Shown in pieces: positions 22,201 to 32,066 of a DNA stretch of 64,000 nucleotides. The notes under the pieces were generated by a model, which was given only the letters and a program-made list of their open reading frames with translations, made no database searches and was not told the origin of the DNA. The stretch covers positions 1,302,001 to 1,366,000 of the forward strand of contig OZ251245.1 of the NCBI GenBank assembly GCA_965240325.2, given 5' to 3'. Each line of letters starts with the position of its first letter. Position 1 is the stretch's first letter. Source of the DNA: Rebecca billardiae RCC1528 (lineage: Eukaryota > Haptophyta). A program made the position numbers and the translations under genes.

Positions 22201-23150
22201 CGCCACGTGGCCACGAAGGCGGCGAAGCGGCCGTCGGCGTTGGCGGAGGGCTCGATGCGCGCGGCGCCGTCGAGCAGGCGCAGCAGCGGCGCGTCCGCCT
22301 CCGCCTCCATCAGCCAGCCCACCGTCAGCGCGTTCGTCACCACCACGTGCCCGTCGGGGCCGGCGACGCCCGCGTCGGCCGCCGCGCGCGCGAGCGCGTG
22401 CATGTGCCGCCCAAACGCGCCGACGATCAGCACGCGCAGCGGCTCGCCGTCGAGCGAGAGCATGCCGGCCATCGCGGCGCGCATCGAGTCGGCCGGCGCG
22501 CCGTCCAGCCCCTCCTCCGCGTCGAACCGCGCGCTCGTCAGCGCCACGTTCCCCACCGCCGCCGCGTCGGCGAGCGCGGCCGCCAGCCCGTCGCCGTACG
22601 CGTCGCCCACGTGCACGAGCCCGACCTCGGACCAGCCGTACCGCCGGATGTGCGCGAGGATGGCGCGGGCGAGCGAGCTGTCGGAGGGCATCATGCGCCG
22701 GAGGTACGGGTACCGCGCCACGTCGTCGAGCACGGGCGACGACGCGACGGGCGAGAGCTGCACGAGCGGCAGCAGCGCGCCGTACGTCGCCATCGCGCCG
22801 GTCGGCTGCGAGCGCACGCTGCCGAGCACGGCGGCGACGCCCGCGTCGGCGAGGCGGAAGATGGCGCGCGTGGCAGCGAGCGCGCTGTTCTGCGTGTCCG
22901 CCACCGCGGCCACGCGCAGCCGCACGTCGCACGCGGCCAGCGCCGAGCCGCCGAGCTCGCGCACGAGCGAGTCGTTGCGCGCGTTGAAATGGTCCACGCC
23001 GAGCAGCAGCGCGTAGGTGAGGTCGACCTTCTGCGCGTCGAGGGGCATGGCCACGCCGATGGGCAGCTCGGACGGCGCCACGGCCGGCGCGAGCACCGCC
23101 ACCGCCGCCACGAGCACCGCGGCGGGGCGGCGCCTGCTCCCGCTTGGCAT
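18212..23150 (-). CDS. Receptor with two periplasmic-binding-like (ANF-type) ectodomains, one TM span and a TIR-like cytoplasmic domain, four exons
   Basis: CDS complement(join(18212..19057, 19261..19560, 19707..19820, 19986..23150)), 1474 residues. ATG at 23150 opens a signal peptide (MPSGSRRRPAAVLVAAVAVL); the frame's upstream start is a TTG. Two type-I periplasmic-binding/receptor-ligand domains follow (about 35-400 and 440-830), as in ANF, GABA-B and Leu/Ile/Val-binding proteins. The TM segment LMTLIIVAACLVGVLLCACG is near residue 945. The cytoplasmic part has VVFVSHQWLGD (SHQ at 1053-1055), MDYFSIPQAN (from 1094), RYFVVVAP and RGWCRLEQW (1148-1156). These occur in the order of TIR strand A, box-2 region, strand D and the WCxxE helix. 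A Ser/Pro/Arg-rich tail follows. Splices rebuild SHQ|WLG, HVW|MDY and AIH|VFD, all in phase 0. The TIR-like assignment is inference from motif order. Confidence 0.85.
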
Positions 23151-24373
23151 GAGGGCTGGGAGTGCGACCCCTCGTCGTCGTCGGTGTAGCAATCTGTGAA
23201 TTGTGATGTTAGATAGCTACTTCCTCGGTCTTAACCGAACCCTGTAAGTACGGCAACCTCCCGTCTGAGACTTGCACGAGAGCCAGTATGCCGAGTTCGT
23301 CAATCGCGCGGCACACACGAGCACAGATTAATATTTCGCCCAATCGCAACGCGCCATTCTGCCCATTCAGTAGTACACCCTATATTCACAAGATGATTTA
23401 CAAACTGGTAACAACTAACAACCCGCAACGCGAAGCGCGGTACAGTTTACTATGATTTAACGTGCACACTTGGTTAAGGCGTGATTAACGCCATCCAACA
23501 CTGCACAAAGACACCGTAGAATGATCCTCGCCGCATTGATCATGTCCCCCTCCTTGCGTCGTCAGCCAACCCACTACCGACTCGCCATGCGCCCGCGCCG
23601 CCGATCGCACTTCACCGCTAAGCCGTTCTCCACACCCTCTGCGCTGCAAGACTCCCCGATGGCGCGCTGCACAGGCGGCGGATGGGAGTGCCGCGCCGGC
23701 GCGCGAGACGTTTCGCGTCCCCGGGGGCGGTCACTGTGAGGGGGCCAGGCGCGAGCTACCCTGAGGCCAACCACTGCCCTCTCACGTCAGCAGAGCGTGC
23801 AAGCCTGAATCGAGCCACGCACGCCCCTTGGCATCGCCATCGACGTGTGTGATGCGAGGTGCAGCGCCCCTCACGCGCGGCCGGCTCCGCAGCCACCGGT
23901 TCCGGCACGACCGCACGGCACGCGGCCGACCGGCATGGCGGGGCGGAGTGTGCGCGAGCAAGGAAGACCGACGCTTGCTCGGAGCAAAGGGGAGGGGCAA
24001 GGGATGCGAGGACGCTCACTCCACCACGCTACAGAGCCTGTGCCGAGGTCGGTCGCACATGCGGCCAAGGCCAGAGGCGCCAGCGCCATGCTGAGCTCTC
24101 CATCGATATGGCCAGGGTACTAGGGTAGGGATATGGGGGTAGTGTAGCACGATGAAAGATTCCGCGCCCGCCGCCGCGCGCCCGCCGCCGCCGCCGCCCG
24201 GCATACTTTATTTATTTTTAAAGGCTTTTTTGTGGATGACGACGAAGCGGGGGGGCAGCCGTCGTCGGCGGACGGCGGGATGCGCGCTCGCCCGTTGGAC
24301 GGCACCGAACGCGGACGGCCGCAGCTGATCATATCGACCGCTCGTCGTCCTCGACCGATCACGAATCTCGACC
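23151..24373. other. Intergenic: divergent promoters of the receptor and the LEA-like gene
   Basis: About 1.2 kb between two divergent starts. The part at 23200-23540 is lower in GC; 23540-24110 is mixed with small uninformative frames. Just upstream of the LEA-like gene, TTTATTTATTTTTAAAGGC (about 24209-24227) is an AT-rich box in otherwise GC-rich DNA and could be its core promoter. No gene was seen. Confidence 0.4.
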
Positions 24374-25368
24374 ATGTCCCTCTCGCGCATGACCAGCCTC
24401 GTTGCGACGCGCGAGCTCGCTGCTCGCGCACCTCGCGCAATGCAACGTCTCTCCACCGCCGCCAAGCAGGTCGCGAGCGAAGGTGCGGCGCTCGCGCGCG
24501 CGCGCGCGCACGCGAGCCACCAGGCGCACGAGCTCACGCGCACGCGCTCACGCATGCCGTCCCCGCTGTGCCACGCACGCGAACAGAGCACGCCGAGTCG
24601 GGGCTTCTCCGCACACTTGAGCGCGCGGCGCAGCTCGAGAGCAAGCTCGGCAAGGTCGAGCCCCCGGGCTGGGTGGCCAACGTGGCGGACTCGGCCGTGC
24701 GCGCCAACATGACGGCCGGCAGCGCGCTGGAGAAGAGCATCCGCGCGGGCAAGGAGACCATCGACAAGACCAAGCTCGCCGCAAGCCAGGCGGGCGACAA
24801 GGCCAACCGCGCGGCGGGCCACGCGCTGGGCGACGCGGTGGAGACCGCCAACGCGGGCGTGACCAAGGCGGCCGACACGACCAAGGAGCAGCTCGGCAAG
24901 ACGATCGCCGGCGCCAAGGAGGCGGGCGACAAGGCCAACCGCGCGGCGGGCCACGCGTTTGCGGACGTGGTGAAGACCATGGGCGCTGGCGTGGCCAAGC
25001 TCGCTGACGCGGGCAAGGCGGCCGTCAGCAAGACCACTGCCACCGCAAAGACGGCCGGCGACAAAGCCAACAACGCAGCTGGCCACGCTGTCGCGGACGC
25101 CGCCGAGGCGGCGAGCTCGGGCATGAGCAAGGCGGCCGAGATGGGCGAGGCGACCATCCACAAGACGGCGGACGCAGCCAAGGAGGCTGGTGGCAAGGCC
25201 AGCCGCGCGGCAGGCCAAGCCGTCGCCGACGCGGCGAAGACGGTCAAGGTCGGCGTCCACCAGAGCATCGACGCCAGCAAGCAAGGTGTGGAGACTGGCT
25301 CGGCGCAGCAGGCGAACGTGATGGCCAAGCGACGGGCACCTGAGGCGGCGGCGTCGCGTGAGAAGTGA
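24374..25368 (+). CDS. LEA group-3-like (11-mer repeat) protein with a mitochondrial-type presequence, two exons
   Basis: Inferred CDS join(24374..24482, 24587..25368), 296 residues; the intron is 104 nt (donor GTGCGG). An alternative donor after AAGCAG (24468) with a slightly later acceptor also keeps frame, so this junction is less certain. The N-terminus MSLSRMTSLVATRELAARAP is Arg/Ser/Leu-rich without acids early on, typical of a mitochondrial presequence. The body holds four copies of a 44-residue unit (4 x 11) marked by AGDKANRAAGHA, the last degenerate (GGKASRAAGQA). The 11-mer periodicity, Ala/Lys/Thr/Asp richness and lack of Cys/Trp match LEA_4 proteins, which are disordered and fold into amphipathic helices on drying or freezing to protect membranes. 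Function is inferred from the repeat type only. Confidence 0.8.
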
Positions 25369-25563
25369 GCACTAAGAGCATGCGCTGAACGAACTAAGGC
25401 GGCGGCGCGATGATGGGTCGTGCGCTCGCGAACGACGCGACGCGAAGAATACATCGTCGTCGTCATATCGACTGCTGACGGCTGCGCCCGCCTTGACACG
25501 CATCAGTAGTACACGACCGTCGCGGACCATGATGTGCAAGGGCAGCAACGGCATCGCATATAA

Positions 25564-25606
<43 letters not shown>
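25564..25606. repeat. (TA)n microsatellite
   Basis: An uninterrupted run of TA dinucleotides between 25564 and about 25606. Confidence 0.95.
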
Positions 25607-25608
<2 letters not shown>

Positions 25609-25616
25609 TATATATA

Positions 25617-25618
<2 letters not shown>

Positions 25619-25682
<64 letters not shown>
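25619..25682. repeat. (ATT)n microsatellite
   Basis: An uninterrupted run of ATT trinucleotides directly after the (TA)n tract. Confidence 0.95.
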
Positions 25683-25686
<4 letters not shown>

Positions 25687-25856
25687 CCGGCGGCGCCCGC
25701 CCGGCCGTAATAATCAGCAGCTAGTTACGCTATCGTCCGCCGCATCATCATATACGTACTACGACTAGTGACGACTGCTGCTATAACGACACTCGACAGT
25801 CTTAAACGTCGACATACAGACTCGACGCCGTCGACGCGCGCCGTGGCCACGCCACC

Positions 25857-27446
25857 TCACACGGTCGCACGGCCGTCGTCATCAGCAAGGCCGAGCACGC
25901 CGGGCGCGCGGCGCAGCCACTCTTCGTGCAGCGCGCGGCTGCACACGGCACCCTCCTCGAGCTGCGCGCGCGTCTCCGCGCTCGTGTTGCCGTACCAGCT
26001 CGGGTTGAAGACGAACGCGCTCACCAGGTCCGCCTTCCACGCGCGCGGCATCACGCCCTTGCCCGCCGCGCTCGAGGGCTCGAGCCTGCGCCCGGCAGCG
26101 GCGGCACTCCGTGGCTGCCCGCCGCGCGCGCCCGCGTTGGGCCCCTTCGGCCGGTGCGCGAGCTCGCTCGCGCTCACGGCGGGCTCGCCGAGCAGCGCCA
26201 GCAGCCGGTCGGTGTGCGCGCGCAGGGCGTGTGTGAGCAACACGGCGCTCAGGCTGCCGAGCGCGGCCGAGATCGGCGCGCGCACGGCCGCGCACCCGCC
26301 CGGCGCGGCGTGCACGGCTCGCACGTACGCCGCCTGGCGCGCCATCGCGCCGAGCTCGAGCGCGAACCGCTGCGTCGCGTTCTCCAGCACGCGCGCCACC
26401 TCCGCGCCCCTCGGCGCGCCCGGCACGCGCGCCGCTCCCTCAAGCAGCGCCGCGATCGCGCCGCGCCGCTGCGAGCGCAGCGCGGCGCACTGCGCGCCGG
26501 CCGCGCCGTCGGCGGCGGCGCCGTGCGCGGCGGCGCACGCGCGCGCGGCGTCGTCGTCGAGCACGGCGAAGCTGCGCGCCAGGTTGCGCGTGTCGCGCAT
26601 CAGCGGCTGCGGCAGCGCCTGCAGCGCGAGGTTGCTCGGCCCCTGCGCCAGCTTGACGAGCCGCACGGACCCCTGCCACGCGCCGTGCTCGGCGCGCACG
26701 CGCGCGCCGTGCGGCCGCGGCAGCGCGGGCGGCTGGTCGAAGGCGCCGAGGAGGCCGGCGAGCACAAAGTCGGGGCGCAGCCGCGCGAACTGCTCGAGCG
26801 TGAGCCGCGGCCCCTGCGTGCGCGCGAAGAAGTGGAACCAGCTGATCGAGGTGGGCACCGGCGCGCGCAGCAGGCTCGCCGTCACCAGCCGCCAGCCCGC
26901 GCGCGCGAGCGGCGCGCGGAGCACGCCGAGGAGGCGCACGGAGCGCGTGAAGTCCTCGACGCAGTGCTGCTCGAGGAACACCCGCCTCCCCGCGCGCGCC
27001 CACGCCGCCTCGCCCGCGTCCAGCTGCCGCTTCACGAGCAGCGGCGACGCGCAGTAGTGGTACGGACACGCCCACCGCCCCGCGCGCAGCTCGCAGAAGA
27101 GCTTGCGCACGGTGGTGCCGCCCATCTTGGGGATGTGCAGGAAGGCGAGGAAAACGCGCGTCGCGTTCGCCGGCACGGGCCTCATGCCGCCGCGCGGCGC
27201 CGCGCGGACGACGGCGCGGGCGCGCCCGCGCGGCGGCGGCCGAGGCGGCGGCGGGCGCGGCGGCGGGTAGTGCGGCGGCGGCGACGGTGGAGGCCGGCGC
27301 GTCCGCGCCGCTGCGGGCACGCGCGCCACGCTACTCGCCAGCGTCTCGTGCTGCACCCGGCCTCGCGGCGTCCACAGCACGCCCACGCCCGCCAGCAGCA
27401 CGAGCAGGACGCCAGCCAGCGTGCGCGCCCAAGCCGCCGCCGCCAT
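25857..27446 (-). CDS. Sulfotransferase-family-like type II membrane protein
   Basis: A single exon of 529 residues, ATG at 27446. A short N-terminal anchor (LAGVLLVLLAGVGVLW, about residues 9-24) is followed by a Pro/Arg-rich stem (about 50-90). Then comes FLAFLHIPKMGGTTVRKLFC, the phosphate-binding 5'-PSB loop of Golgi carbohydrate sulfotransferases, which bind PAPS. The region after VLRAPLARAGWRL is where the 3'-phosphate motif should lie, but its usual Ser is not obvious, so activity is uncertain. Several Cys residues suit a lumenal domain. The C-terminal third is Ala-rich and without motif. Expected location is the Golgi, with sulfation of surface glycans as the likely process. The gene is flanked on both sides by microsatellites. 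Confidence 0.7.
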   Translation of the reverse strand: MAAAAWARTLAGVLLVLLAGVGVLWTPRGRVQHETLASSVARVPAAARTRRPPPSPPPHYPPPRPPPPRPPPRGRARAVVRAAPRGGMRPVPANATRVFLAFLHIPKMGGTTVRKLFCELRAGRWACPYHYCASPLLVKRQLDAGEAAWARAGRRVFLEQHCVEDFTRSVRLLGVLRAPLARAGWRLVTASLLRAPVPTSISWFHFFARTQGPRLTLEQFARLRPDFVLAGLLGAFDQPPALPRPHGARVRAEHGAWQGSVRLVKLAQGPSNLALQALPQPLMRDTRNLARSFAVLDDDAARACAAAHGAAADGAAGAQCAALRSQRRGAIAALLEGAARVPGAPRGAEVARVLENATQRFALELGAMARQAAYVRAVHAAPGGCAAVRAPISAALGSLSAVLLTHALRAHTDRLLALLGEPAVSASELAHRPKGPNAGARGGQPRSAAAAGRRLEPSSAAGKGVMPRAWKADLVSAFVFNPSWYGNTSAETRAQLEEGAVCSRALHEEWLRRAPGVLGLADDDGRATV

Positions 27447-27466
27447 CGTGCCGCGCTGAGGAATAT

Positions 27467-27470
<4 letters not shown>

Positions 27471-27524
<54 letters not shown>
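27471..27524. repeat. (TA)n microsatellite upstream of the sulfotransferase-like gene
   Basis: TA repeat of about 54 bp located 25 bp upstream of the inferred ATG, so it lies in the 5' UTR or core promoter. Confidence 0.95.
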
Positions 27525-27526
<2 letters not shown>

Positions 27527-27970
27527 ACGACGTGGCAGCATCGGACAAGCGTCAGGCTCAGAGTGCAACAGACACATAGAATGCGTCCGCGCCTTCCGTC
27601 CAGGTCAGACAGTGCGCCACCCGCAGCCCTGCCCCCCTACGGGAGCGGGGCCGGGATGGAGCACCGCCTCGGCCTGGGGCACGCGGCGGCGACGGCAGAT
27701 GCCGCCGCGGCCGAGCGCCTTCCGGAGCACTTGGATGAGGGTGAGGTCGTAGTCGATGTCGCCGCCCGCCGACCTAGCGGCGAGCAGCTCCGGCAAGCGG
27801 CAGCCGCGGCTGTCGCCCCCGTGCGCCCGCGTGGGCGCCTGGATGAGGATGAGGTCGTAGTACGCGTCGCCGCGCGCCGGCCAAGCGGCGCGCAGCTGCA
27901 GAACTGAGGGGCTTGGAGAGTGAGCGCGCCGCCTAGCGCGCTCTGGGCGATGAAGCAGATGAGGTGGTAG

Positions 27971-28074
<104 letters not shown>

Positions 28075-28350
28075 ACAAATCAGTACGTTAACGCAATCTA
28101 CTGCTGCTGTCTACTGTCAAGGCACATGATGATGGCCGGATCAGCAAGTCAGTACCTGCCTGAGCTGTGATGTGCGTCTCTTATTCTTATAGTAATAGTA
28201 AATTCTGTAATAATATTATAATCGTCTCGCAATCGGATGATTGATGACAGATGACGAGGCCTGAGAGCTACTGCTAACTCTGCTAAGTGCTAGTTAGTGT
28301 GGCGTCTTACTTAAGTTGACTCTTATATATATTATTAGTTATAATATATT

Positions 28351-28389
28351 CTACCAGGTCGTTCCCCGTGCACTGGGAATCCGCGGTTT
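28351..28389 (+). repeat. Left terminal inverted repeat of the foldback element
   Basis: 38 of 39 bases match the reverse complement of 30659-30697. Confidence 0.9.
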
Positions 28390-28725
28390 CGCACTATTCA
28401 GAGCGCGAGGCCGCTGCATAGCAACGCAGATTTAGTCTTCCGCTTGCTCTATCAGACCACTTGAACGATCTAATCGAGCTTTCCAATTGAAAATGACGAA
28501 ACTACATCCATCCATTGGAGAAGCCAAATCCCGAGCGCGGCAAAGCCGTGGAAAGCAGTAATCAGCCTCGTCAGCGATAGTCCGCTCACGAAATCGATGC
28601 GCGCTGGAAATGAGTTCTTCGTGTGCAAGCGGAGGCGGGAGCCCTCCCGCGGGTGCGGAGCACCGATTCTGACCCGCCCCCTGCAGCCGGGCGGCGGCGA
28701 GTGCGATCGATGCCGCTGGCCCGGC

Positions 28726-29890
28726 GCTGGGGGGCGCGCCCGGGCCAGGGCGCTGCGGGCGCGGATGTGCTTGCGGAGCCGGCGTGCGTGGACGGGCTGT
28801 TGCGGGAGAGTATCTGCCGCCCTCCTGCGCCGCGCGGCTTGCGCCACGCCTCTTTCGCCTCGGCTCAGGGCAGCGCACACGCGCGCGCCGCCTCAAGGCC
28901 AGCCTTGCCTGCGCCGCAGCCGACCGCGGCGCGCGCCGTGCGCGGCGTGGTCGGGAAGGAACGGGCGCGGCTGCCGGGCGAGATGGCGACATCATGTGCG
29001 CACGCCATGCCGCCGCGCCACGCCTTGCCGAGCGTGTCGCCGGTCCGTTTGCACGCCTCTTCGAGTTGTCACAAATGGTGTCAGGTGTGCCACGGCCTCG
29101 CGGTCGTGACCGCTGGCTGGGGGGCGCGCCCGGGCCAGGGCGCTGCGGGCGCGGATGTGCTTGCGGAGCCGGCGTGCGTGGACGGGCTGTTGCGGGAGAG
29201 TATCTGCCGCCCTCCTGCGCCGCGCGACTTGCGCCACGCCGCTTTCACCTCGGCTCAGGGCAGCGCGCACGCGCGCGCCGCCTCAAGGCCAGCCTTGCCT
29301 GCCTGCGCCGCAGCCGACCGCGCGCGCGCCGTGCGCGGCGTGGTCGGGAAGGAACGGGCGCGGCTGCCGGGCGAGATGGCGACATCATGTGCGCACGCCA
29401 TGCCGCCGCGCCACGCCTTGCCGAGCGTGTCGCCGGTCCGTTTGCACGCCTCTTCGAGTTGTCACAAATGGTGTCAGGTGTGCCACGGCCTCGCGGTCGT
29501 GACCGCTGGCTGGGGGGCGCGCCCGGGCCAGGGCGCTGCGGGCGCGGATGTGCTTGCGGAGCCGGCGTGCGTGGACGGGCTGTTGCGGGAGAGTATCTGC
29601 CGCCCTCCTGCGCCGCTCGACTTGCGCCACGCCTCTTTCGCCTCGGCTCAGGGCAGCGCGCACGCGCGCGCCGCCTCAAGGCCAGCCTTGCCTGCGCCGC
29701 CAGCCGACCGCGCGCGCGCCGTGCGCGGCGTGGTCGGGAAGGAACGGGCGCGGCTGCCGGGCGAGATGGCGATATCATGTGCGCACGCCATGCCGCCCCG
29801 CCACGCCTTGCCGAGCGTGTCGCCGGTCCGTTTGCACGCCTCTTCGAGTTGTCACAAATGGTGTGCACGCGGCCTCGCGGTCGTGACCCT
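28726..29890. repeat. Three tandem copies of a 390-393 bp unit in the element's left arm
   Basis: Units start at 28726, 29116 and 29509 with GCTGGGGGGCGCGCCCGGGC. The third is truncated near 29870-29890, where GTGTCAGGTGTGCC has become GTGTGCACGC. Copies are nearly identical with small indels, which implies recent amplification. Confidence 0.92.
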
Positions 29891-30116
29891 TGTCGGGACG
29901 ATCATTGAGACACAGAACAGTGCCAGACGGGCACGCGGGAAACTCTTACATGAATGTTCATCACTGCGTGGTCATGTAGAAGTGCTGGGTGCGACGCTTT
30001 CCTCGCGCGGATGCACTTTCATCATCTTCGTCGAGCTCAGGTCTGGCTTCAGGCACGACAAGAAATCAGCACTCGTCAACAGCTGTGCGGATCCGTTATC
30101 GTGCCCTTTCGCGGCG

Positions 30117-30416
30117 CCGCGGGGCGGCATGGCGTGCGCACATGATGTCGTCATCTCGCCCGGCAGCACCCCCCGTTCCTTCCCGACCACGCCGCGCACG
30201 GCGCGCGCGCGGTTGGCTGCGGCGCGGCAGTGCTCGGGCCTCGAGGCAGCGCGCGCGTGCGCGCTGCCCTGAGCCGCGGCGAAAAGAGGCGTGGCGCGAG
30301 ACGCGCGGCGCAGGAGGGCGCCAGATACTCTCCCGCGACAGCCTGTCCACGCAAGCCGGCTCCGCGAGCACATCCGCGCCCGCAGCGCCGTGCGGCGTGC
30401 CCCGGGCGCGCCCCGC
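30117..30416 (-). repeat. Inverted, diverged copy of the 390-bp unit in the element's right arm
   Basis: Read on the minus strand, this block follows the left-arm unit from GGCGGGGCGCGCCCGGG down to GATGACGACATCATGTGCGC and GCCATGCCGCC, with scattered substitutions and short deletions. Shared landmarks include the GGGAAGGAACGG and GAGAGTATCTGG-type stretches. Confidence 0.85.
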
Positions 30417-30658
30417 CAACGGCGCTCGGCGGCCTTGCCACTGCCCGCCTGCCGCCGAGGGCAAAAGGTCAAGATTGGTCGGCCCTCGCCTGCCGAGCCG
30501 CCACCGGGGGCTCCGCCCTGCCTTCTATCTCGTTGCGGCTCAATTTTGGGATTGCGAGACCAGCTCATCGATTGACGCACATCCGCACCCGCGAGACCTG
30601 AAAATCTTATTCGCGGGTAGCGACGGGTGCGTCCTGCGGCTGTTTTTCTCGTATGTCC

Positions 30659-30697
30659 AAACCGCGGATTCCCAGTGCAGGGGGAACGACCTGGTAG
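30659..30697 (-). repeat. Right terminal inverted repeat of the foldback element
   Basis: Reverse complement of 28351-28389 with one mismatch. It is followed immediately by AT-rich flank. Confidence 0.9.
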
Positions 30698-30880
30698 TCG
30701 TCTTATTATATTTATAATAAGCTAGTAGTAGTAAGTAGTAAATGAATATGTATAGTCACTGAGTACATGCGACTATACGTTATATATATATCAGTAGTAG
30801 TCATACTCATATAGTCATATACGTACCGTTATTACCGTAGTGTCACTAGCTAACAGTCTCACTCTAAGTCGCATCACTCA

Positions 30881-32066
30881 TCAGCGCGCACGAGCCGCAT
30901 GACGCCGCGCCATCTGGTGGGCGCGCGCGCGCGGGCGTGGCGTCACGCTGTACGACTGCACAAACCACGGCGCCATGTGGCTGTCGATCTCGTACTGCCA
31001 TATCAGCTCGCCCCAGCACTCGTCCGCGCGTGCGGCGCAGCCGGTGCCGGGCGCGCGCGCGAGCGCCGCGCGCCGCGCCTCCGCCACAAAGACGTTTGCC
31101 AGGTGCTGCGCCGCGCCCACCGCCTCGGCCGAGTGCGGGATGCACTCGGCGGGGCGGTGCTGCGAGGCGTTCCAGCCCCACTCGAAGATGGCCTTCTCCG
31201 GGTGCCACTGCACGCCCGCCACCAGCGCGCCGCCCGTGCGCTCGGGCCGCGCCTCCACCGTCGAGACGAACGGCGCGCCGCGCCTGTCCACGGACGTGGA
31301 CAGCGGCTCGAAGAAGGCGGCCAGCGCAGGGTGCGAGGCCAGCGCGCGCGGGCTGATGGCGTACTCGTGGTTGTTCATCGTGAGCGGGCGGCTGCTCAGC
31401 GCGCGGCGCAGCGGCTCCGCGCCCGCGCCGCCGAGGATGCGCGAGCTGCCCGCGGCGGGCGCCAGCGCCAGCGGCAGCGAGATGTTCCACGCATCGAACC
31501 CGCGGCCGAGCACCGCGTCGTCGGCTGAGACGATCTGCATCAGCCACTCGAAGCCTGGGGGACGGGGCGGCGGGGGCGGCGGGGGGCGGAGGCGTGGGCG
31601 CGGGCGCGCGGGGAGGCGCGCGCCACGCGCTCACGCCGCGCGGCTGTGCGCGGCGCGCACCGAGGCACGTGCCCCACACAGGCAGCGGCACTCCCGACGC
31701 GTGCCGCTCACGCGCCAGGCTCCACGCGAGGCGCACGGCGGGCGTGGGCGGGCCGGCGCCGCCCGGGAGGAGCAGCGCATCCGCGTATTCCATGAGCTCG
31801 CGCACCCTCGCCTCCGGGTCGTGCCGCCGGATCGGGATCGCGCGCGCGCCCGCCATCTCCACCCACTTGGCGTACGAGGCGGCGAGCGTCTCCGGCCCGG
31901 ACGGGTGGCTCTGCGTGAAGATGGCGACGACGGGGCGCGGGTCGGACTGCGGCGACGTGCCCGCGCAGCCGGTCACGAGCAGGGCGAGGGTGATCCGGCC
32001 GATGCGCCGGCTCGCGCCGTGTCCGCCACGCGCGGGCCGGCGGCCGGCGAAGATGCGCGTCATCAT
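30881..32066 (-). CDS. GGH: Gamma-glutamyl hydrolase (class I glutamine-amidotransferase fold), two exons
   Basis: CDS complement(join(30881..31554, 31661..32066)), 359 residues. The 106-nt intron (donor GTGCGC, acceptor CCCCCAG) restores the active-site sequence PVWGTCLG|FEWLMQIVS. Cys134 in GTCLG is the nucleophile and His253 in GVQWHPEKAIFEW is the catalytic His; NNHEYAISP and DALLLPGGAG are further family landmarks. The N-terminus (GRITLALLVTGCAG, about residues 22-35) is a signal-peptide-like segment, so the enzyme is probably vacuolar or secreted. It removes glutamates from folate polyglutamates and so controls folate retention. The length is typical of the family. The first of two adjacent ATGs (32066 and 32063) was taken as the start. 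Confidence 0.95.

Larger units (their letters stand above)
25369..25856. other. Convergent 3' flanks with microsatellites
   Basis: 488 bp between the LEA-like stop and the sulfotransferase-like stop. It is dominated by a (TA)n tract and an (ATT)n tract, annotated separately. No gene was seen. Confidence 0.6.
28351..30697. mobile_element. Foldback-type DNA element with 39-bp terminal inverted repeats, non-autonomous
   Basis: The left end (28351-28389, starting CTACCAGGTCGTTCCCC) and the right end (30659-30697) are inverted copies with a single mismatch. Inside, a 390-393 bp unit is repeated in tandem on the left arm (from 28726, 29116 and 29509, the last one shortened). One inverted, diverged copy of about 300 bp lies on the right arm (about 30117-30416). 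So the arms pair over much more than the ends, as in foldback or long-TIR transposons. No transposase-like frame is present; the long plus-strand frame (28623-30272) simply reads through the repeats. AT-rich sequence abuts both ends and no target-site duplication is obvious. The superfamily cannot be assigned. Confidence 0.8.

Noticed and set aside
24232-24373. Upstream extension of the LEA-like frame
   Set aside because: Reading without the intron would replace the presequence with Arg-rich sequence and put coding sequence over the likely promoter. The spliced model gives a coherent N-terminus.
28623-30272. 549-codon plus-strand frame through the foldback element
   Set aside because: It repeats the same peptide three times only because the DNA unit is repeated. 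It has no transposase motif, and other frames are equally open.
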